39,862 bases of DNA from Bacterioplanes sp. (lineage in GTDB: Bacteria; Pseudomonadota; Gammaproteobacteria; Pseudomonadales; Oceanobacteraceae), in the NCBI GenBank assembly GCA_014859445.1, contig JACUUC010000025.1, forward strand, positions 1 to 39,862, written 5' to 3'. Positions 35,327 to 39,862 of the stretch are shown in pieces; position 1 is the stretch's first letter, and the number at the start of each line of letters is the position of its first letter. The notes beneath the pieces are model-generated. The model was not told where the DNA came from, did not search any database, and worked only from the letters and a program-made list of their open reading frames with translations. The translations under genes were made by a program, and so were the position numbers.

Positions 35327-35352
35327 ACCAACACTGTGAGGGTGTGACCTTT

Positions 35353-35379
35353 GCCGGGAGCGAAAGCCCCGGCTTTTTT
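35353..35379 (+). terminator. Intrinsic terminator after the AlkB-like gene
   Basis: GCCGGG (35353-35358) pairs with CCCGGC (35368-35373), topped by a GC-GAAA-GC tetraloop hairpin, and six T residues follow. Confidence 0.88.
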
Positions 35380-35415
35380 GTTTGATCAACACCCTATGGT
35401 TGATTTCAACGACGG

Positions 35416-38262
35416 TTAAAAACTGTAGTTCAGTGTGGCGTACGAACGAGCGCCGCCTTCCTCATTCAGCCCTTGGGCATAGCCAAGGCGAACGGGTAAT
35501 ACCATTTGGTAGCCCAACACCACCTCCAACATCAATTCCATACCCACACCCTGCCGCGGCGAGGGGGAATGACCTTGTTGCCAAGCGGAGCCTGTCTCAG
35601 CAAACACATTGGCCGACACATCACCCAAGCCTAGGGGCCAAATGTTCCAACCGCGCTCGATGCTGAGCAGCAGGAAACGGTATTCAATGGCACTGCTGAC
35701 CAGTCGATTACCCGATTGCACGTCTTCGCGATAGCTGCGTAACGCCCAGCGATCTTGCCCTAACATGGGCTGGCTAAGCAACGATTCAGTACCGCCTAAA
35801 CGCAGCGGATCGTCATCCCATGCAATGGCCGCATTAAGGCTTAAAGCCAAAGTGCGTCGGCCACGTAGATCGACATGATGTGAAATATGCCCGAGAGCGC
35901 GCTCAATGCGGTCTTGCCCAGAAATGCCTAAATCTTGCTCCCATTGCACAAAGGCACTGGTGCCCCAACTGGGTGCCAGCGACAGGGCATACTGCTCTAA
36001 ATAGTGATACTGCAAACGTGCCCCGATGCGTGTACTTTTTTGATCCAGATAACGTGCTTGCCAGTTTTGATGCGTTAGGTCTTGGTTATCTTTATGTTGT
36101 AAGGCAACGGATAACTGTACGTTGTCTTCCATACGTCGCCACAAGGCACGGCGGTTGAGCTCAACGGTGCGGCTGCGTCGGACACCCGTGACTTGCTGCT
36201 CGGCATTGACGAAGTAGCTGTGTTCTTGCTGTCCGATCCATTGCCAGCGATTGTCCCAATTCCATTGCAGCTGGCCATCCAGCAGCGCATTGTCACTGTC
36301 ATACAGTGCGGTGAGCTGGTAAGCATGGCGGCCAAGGGCATCGGAGCCATTTAGCGCAACGCCCAGTTGTTGATAGTCTGGCGTGCTGTTCCAAATAGGA
36401 AGCCAGCTGGTAGGGCGCAGTGATGACCATGGTGAGTATCGCCTTGGTGACGTAGTCGTCACGCGGTAATCGTCTAGGTAACGGTAGTCGTGCGTACCTT
36501 GCCAACTCAGAATGGATTGACTGGCCACGACGGGAGTCGAGTCAAGCACTTGCTGCACGTGCTCATACCCTTGTGCGGTATAGCGTTGGTAATAGAGTTG
36601 CTGTCCAACTGGTACGGGTTTGAACGCGCCCCACGGCTCTTGTGTGAGCGCTTGTACGGTTTGATCCAGCAAGGAAAGGCGCTGAACTTGATAACGATCC
36701 TGATAATTGGCGCTGTACAATACGAATTGTTCATCGTCACTGATGCGAGGACTCAGTTCGATGGCTTTGGTGTTGGTGAGTGTTTGCCAACCTTCGTCGC
36801 CGACCAAGTCAAACCGTTCTAAATTCCAACCTTGATGGGCACGTTTGATGCTGGCGATTAAAAACTGGCCGCTGGCACTGACATCAAATTCGCCTAACAC
36901 GTCATCTAATGAACCCCGCCACAGCGTGCGTATGGGTTGGCCTGTACGATCAATGAGATGAAGCTGACTGATGCCATCGACGATGGATTTGGCAACCAGC
37001 CGATCGCCATTACGCCCTTGCCAGCGAACCTGACGATAGCGAGGGGTGTGAGCGGAAATGGGCGCCAGTGCCTGTTCTTGCTGTCGATGTGAACGTAAAA
37101 ATGGAATACTCAAGGCGCGGCCATCCGCCGTGGCAATCAAACGGGTATAGACCCATTCTCCGCGGGCGTTGATGTCAATATCGAGCGCACTGCGCAGAGG
37201 GGTAAGAGCATCGCTGTCAAGGTTGTTGTCGTCGAGTTTGTTGCCGACACGCATCAATGTGCGTCGATCTTGGCCATTATTGCGCACGTAATAGTAGTGA
37301 ATGCCGTCATGCGTGCTGGCACTCAAGCTCATTTGTGCCGCGCTGAGTAACTGTATTTGCTCAGGTGTGTCGGTGTCCGGCAGAGGCGTGGTGTTCACGT
37401 ACTCTGTCACCCAAGCGGAAAAACGTGGCCATAACTCGGTATGCGTGGCACCAAAAACGGCTTTGGCGTCGGTATTTAACCAAAGATAGGGAATCACGTT
37501 GTGAGCATAGCGTTGCAGATAGTCCAGCAAAGCCGCTTCACCAAATTGATCAACTAAAAACGCCACGTAGTAGTAACTGTACAGGTACGCCTTATCAAAC
37601 GGCCAATCGCGCAGCGGTGTGGTGACTTGGGCAAGATCGTCAATGCCGTTCGCAACTTCGGCCGCCATGCGCATGCGATAGCGTTCGCCTTGGCCGCGCC
37701 CAACACCTTGTTCATGATTAGTTTCTTGATAAACCGCTAAGCCTTCAATTAAAAACAGGGGGTTAAATTGATGGGGCATGGTCAGTGGCAGTCGACCAAA
37801 CACGCGACGTAAGGCGGCTGGCCAACCATAAGCCATATCAAGGTGCAGTACGTGCGTTAACTCATGGATGATGAGGTAGTTGAGCCAGTCGTCGTAATAT
37901 TCTAAGCCGGTATCGCCATCGGGTGGGCTTAGAAATAAACGAATTTGGTTAAAGGGTAAGGTATGCGCCCAACCATTGGCCATATCAACGTCGTCGCTTA
38001 ACACCAGATAAATGCGCTGTTTAGGCTGCCATTCTAGCGTCCGGCTAAGACGGTCGAACGCTCGTTCGGCAAAGCCGGCGGCTCGCTCGGCTTGCTTAAT
38101 ATGGTCTTGGCGATACACCACCGTGAAGTGTGGGGTATCAAATTGTTGCCAGTGATGCTCGGCAAGTGGCCAAGCAATGGCCATGGGGTTGGATGGCATG
38201 GCCTGTGCGTTCAGCACCACGACACACAGCGCACACACAAGCAGTAATGAACGCATGAACAA
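35416..38262 (-). CDS. Large exported gluzincin peptidase with TolB-like propeller and C-terminal beta-barrel
   Basis: 948 residues. Signal peptide (about 1-21, ending AQA). An N-terminal peptidase-MA-like domain has the zinc motif HELTH (133-137) and third-ligand E173 in IEGLAVYQE. Residues about 290-600 hold repeated TolB/PD40-like segments (ASGQFLIASI, SPRISDDEQFVLYSAN). The C-terminal ~300 residues look like an outer-membrane beta-barrel with an aromatic last strand (YATLNYSF), as in BamA/surface-antigen domains. Predicted outer-membrane-anchored periplasmic protease. GGA lies 7 nt before the ATG. Downstream of selO by 12 nt, same strand. Confidence 0.82.
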   Translation of the reverse strand: MFMRSLLLVCALCVVVLNAQAMPSNPMAIAWPLAEHHWQQFDTPHFTVVYRQDHIKQAERAAGFAERAFDRLSRTLEWQPKQRIYLVLSDDVDMANGWAHTLPFNQIRLFLSPPDGDTGLEYYDDWLNYLIIHELTHVLHLDMAYGWPAALRRVFGRLPLTMPHQFNPLFLIEGLAVYQETNHEQGVGRGQGERYRMRMAAEVANGIDDLAQVTTPLRDWPFDKAYLYSYYYVAFLVDQFGEAALLDYLQRYAHNVIPYLWLNTDAKAVFGATHTELWPRFSAWVTEYVNTTPLPDTDTPEQIQLLSAAQMSLSASTHDGIHYYYVRNNGQDRRTLMRVGNKLDDNNLDSDALTPLRSALDIDINARGEWVYTRLIATADGRALSIPFLRSHRQQEQALAPISAHTPRYRQVRWQGRNGDRLVAKSIVDGISQLHLIDRTGQPIRTLWRGSLDDVLGEFDVSASGQFLIASIKRAHQGWNLERFDLVGDEGWQTLTNTKAIELSPRISDDEQFVLYSANYQDRYQVQRLSLLDQTVQALTQEPWGAFKPVPVGQQLYYQRYTAQGYEHVQQVLDSTPVVASQSILSWQGTHDYRYLDDYRVTTTSPRRYSPWSSLRPTSWLPIWNSTPDYQQLGVALNGSDALGRHAYQLTALYDSDNALLDGQLQWNWDNRWQWIGQQEHSYFVNAEQQVTGVRRSRTVELNRRALWRRMEDNVQLSVALQHKDNQDLTHQNWQARYLDQKSTRIGARLQYHYLEQYALSLAPSWGTSAFVQWEQDLGISGQDRIERALGHISHHVDLRGRRTLALSLNAAIAWDDDPLRLGGTESLLSQPMLGQDRWALRSYREDVQSGNRLVSSAIEYRFLLLSIERGWNIWPLGLGDVSANVFAETGSAWQQGHSPSPRQGVGMELMLEVVLGYQMVLPVRLGYAQGLNEEGGARSYATLNYSF

Positions 38263-38274
38263 TTCCTGTCGAGA

Positions 38275-39795
38275 TTAGGTACCGCAAAAGGTCCGCAACA
38301 CGCGTTGCTGGGCTTTGGGTGGTTGTTGATAGGCTTGGTAGTTAGGCTGCTCATTGTAAGGTGATTGCAGGATCGTCAGCAAGGTATGAAATGGCGCAAA
38401 GTCATGATCGTCTTCTGCCGCTTGAATGACTTCCGCAATGCGATGGTTGCGAGGAATGTAGGCCGGATTATGGTCGAGCATGAAAGCACTGCGTGCTGTT
38501 GCGCGGTGTTCTTCTTGTGCGCAACGACGTGCCCAATCGTGCAGCCAAATACTAAGTACTTGATCGGTGTCGCGACGCTCTGCCTCTGGGTGACAGAGTG
38601 CCAGTAGTGGTTGCCAATCATGGGCACTGGCCTGAACGTCAATGTGTGCAGCGTGTCGCGCCAAGGTACGAAAGAACAGCGTGTAGTCAATGCGTCCCGC
38701 TTCGAGAATGGTCAATAGTTGCTCAATGCGTAAGCCATCGTCCGCTTGTGTGCTGAACCAGCCGCATTTTTGTCGCATGTGCGTTAGCCATGCCTGTTCA
38801 TAATGTGGTTGAAAACGCGCCAGCGCCGTTTGCGCCAGCTCAATGGCCTGTGTTTGATCGCCATGCAGTAACGGCAATAAGGCTTCGGCCAACCGGGTTA
38901 GATTCCATTGCCCAATGGCGGGTTGGTTTTGAAAGGCATAGCGGCCACGGCGATCAATGGCACTGTACACGGTGCTGGCTTTGTATTCGTCCATAAAGGC
39001 ACAAGGGCCATAGTCGATGGTCTCGCCACTGACGGTCATGTTGTCGGTGTTCATCACACCATGGATAAACCCCAGTTGCATCCAACAGGCAATTAATTCG
39101 GCTTGACGCTCGATGATGCGGGTTAGTAACGCTAGGTAGCGAGTGCCGTTAGGCTCGGTTTGTTCGAGCAGTTCTGGGTAATGGCGCTCAATCACAAAGT
39201 CGGCCAGTAACGTCAGGGTGTCGTGCTCTTGGCGCAGTGCAAACCACTGCAATGTACCAATTCGAATGTGGCTGCTGGCGACTCGGGTAAACACCGCGCC
39301 GGGTTGTGCCGTGTCGCGATACACCGTGTCACCCGACAACACGGCGGCCAACGCGCGAGTGGTGGGTACACCCAGTGCGTGCATTGCCTCCGATAGTAAG
39401 TATTCACGCAAGACGGGTCCTAATGGCGAGCGACCATCGCCATTGCGCGAAAACGGTGTGCGTCCCGCGCCTTTTAATTGCAGGTCAACAATGCGCTGAT
39501 CGGGGGTGATGATTTCTCCCAACAGCATGGCTCGGCCATCGCCCAGTTGAGGATTCAGTTGACCAAACTGGTGGCCACAATAGTTTTGGGCAATCACCTG
39601 CGCGCCCGGCAACAGGGCATTGCCAGAAAACAGATCCGCCAATAGGGCGTCGTTCAGGTCGCGTGTGTCTGCTCCCAATTGAGCGGCTAGCTCATGATTA
39701 AAGGCAATCAGTTGCGGTGCAGAGACGGAGCTCGGTTGGCAATGGTGAAAGCAGGTGTGAGGCAGTTGAGCAAAACGGTGTTGCAGGCGAAACAT
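38275..39795 (-). CDS. selO: Protein adenylyltransferase SelO (YdiU/UPF0061 family)
   Basis: 506 residues. SelO proteins are pseudokinase-fold enzymes that AMPylate proteins, with a role in redox control. Conserved stretches: QNYCGHQFGQLNPQLGDGRA, LKGAGRTPFSRNGDGRSPLG, REYLLSEAMHALGVPTTRAL, then HGVMNTDNMTVSGETIDYGP, with the metal-binding Asn/Asp. The chain ends in FCGT; its penultimate-region Cys is where some homologues carry selenocysteine, but here it is cysteine or a plain end. Precedes the peptidase-barrel gene on the same strand. Confidence 0.94.
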   Translation of the reverse strand: MFRLQHRFAQLPHTCFHHCQPSSVSAPQLIAFNHELAAQLGADTRDLNDALLADLFSGNALLPGAQVIAQNYCGHQFGQLNPQLGDGRAMLLGEIITPDQRIVDLQLKGAGRTPFSRNGDGRSPLGPVLREYLLSEAMHALGVPTTRALAAVLSGDTVYRDTAQPGAVFTRVASSHIRIGTLQWFALRQEHDTLTLLADFVIERHYPELLEQTEPNGTRYLALLTRIIERQAELIACWMQLGFIHGVMNTDNMTVSGETIDYGPCAFMDEYKASTVYSAIDRRGRYAFQNQPAIGQWNLTRLAEALLPLLHGDQTQAIELAQTALARFQPHYEQAWLTHMRQKCGWFSTQADDGLRIEQLLTILEAGRIDYTLFFRTLARHAAHIDVQASAHDWQPLLALCHPEAERRDTDQVLSIWLHDWARRCAQEEHRATARSAFMLDHNPAYIPRNHRIAEVIQAAEDDHDFAPFHTLLTILQSPYNEQPNYQAYQQPPKAQQRVLRTFCGT

Positions 39796-39798
39796 AAC

Positions 39799-39844
39799 GA
39801 CCGGCCTTTAATAGTTGACTAATTAAGTCAGGATAATGCCGGTC
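39799..39844. promoter_or_regulatory. Inverted repeats before selO
   Basis: GACCGGC (39799-39805) and GCCGGTC (39838-39844) flank a 32-bp A/T-rich core that contains a near-palindrome TGACT-AATTA-AGTCA. A weak minus-strand promoter (TTATCC and TATTAA, 17 bp apart) overlaps it. Function is uncertain. Confidence 0.3.
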
Positions 39845-39862
39845 ATGATGAGAGTCCAGTAG

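Noticed and set aside
1-39862. CRISPR arrays, tRNA or rRNA genes, insertion sequences
   Set aside because: No regularly spaced repeats, cloverleaf-like segments, transposase frames or terminal repeats were found on reading; I could not run a dedicated search.

Overview
The window looks like chromosome of a marine-type gammaproteobacterium near the Pseudomonadales/Oceanospirillales (Thalassolituus, Oceanobacter or Bermanella-like; genus is a guess). Evidence: a Vfr-type CRP, the trpG-trpD-trpC / crp / osmC / speD block whose order matches Pseudomonas, the mpl-ubiX pair, proteobacterial speD, and an AlkB-type hydroxylase cluster. GC is about 50% by eye. Genes are densely packed on both strands. 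I see no rRNA, tRNA, CRISPR array, insertion sequence or prophage, and no gene-free stretch above 300 bp.

Layout. 1-2.5 kb: a TetR regulator, a short ribosome-hibernation factor, an OGFr_N-domain protein and a HAD-IB phosphatase. 2.5-6.7 kb: trpE-trpG-trpD-trpC, preceded by a promoter, a 20-codon leader peptide and an intrinsic terminator (an attenuator). 6.7-11.6 kb: an HD-GYP response regulator and crp on the minus strand, then osmC, speD and an MFS gene on the plus strand. 11.6-14.2 kb: rsmC and a MerR-type regulator of the 'class II LitR' kind (cobalamin ligands lost), divergent from a short LOV photoreceptor. 14.3-16.6 kb: a small PstS-like protein, a porin and inorganic pyrophosphatase, all minus. 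16.8-21.4 kb: a TonB-dependent receptor, a periplasmic binding-like protein and a histidine kinase with a degraded ATPase domain, in one operon. 21.4-26.3 kb: fbp (minus), then mpl, ubiX, two small envelope proteins and a Na+/Ca2+ exchanger. 26.3-29.6 kb: MotB- and MotA-like stator genes, then a lambda-P-like protein and a triple-DnaT-domain protein whose genes overlap by 92 nt. 29.7-35.4 kb: alr, a zinc alcohol dehydrogenase, an AraC regulator, a ferredoxin-reductase fusion and an AlkB-family hydroxylase. 35.4-39.8 kb: a large gluzincin/beta-propeller/beta-barrel protein and SelO.

How genes work together. The trp genes take chorismate to indole-glycerol phosphate (trpF, trpB and trpA are elsewhere). 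The AlkB-like hydroxylase, its reductase and perhaps the alcohol dehydrogenase form a hydrocarbon or alkyl-chain oxidation module next to an AraC regulator. The LOV protein and the class II LitR homologue probably form a blue-light switch, with two inverted repeats overlaying the regulator's own promoter. The most notable signals are the LOV/LitR module, the attenuator whose leader stop codon lies inside the terminator stem, the DnaT/P replication-restart pair, and the TonB receptor-binding protein-degenerate kinase operon.
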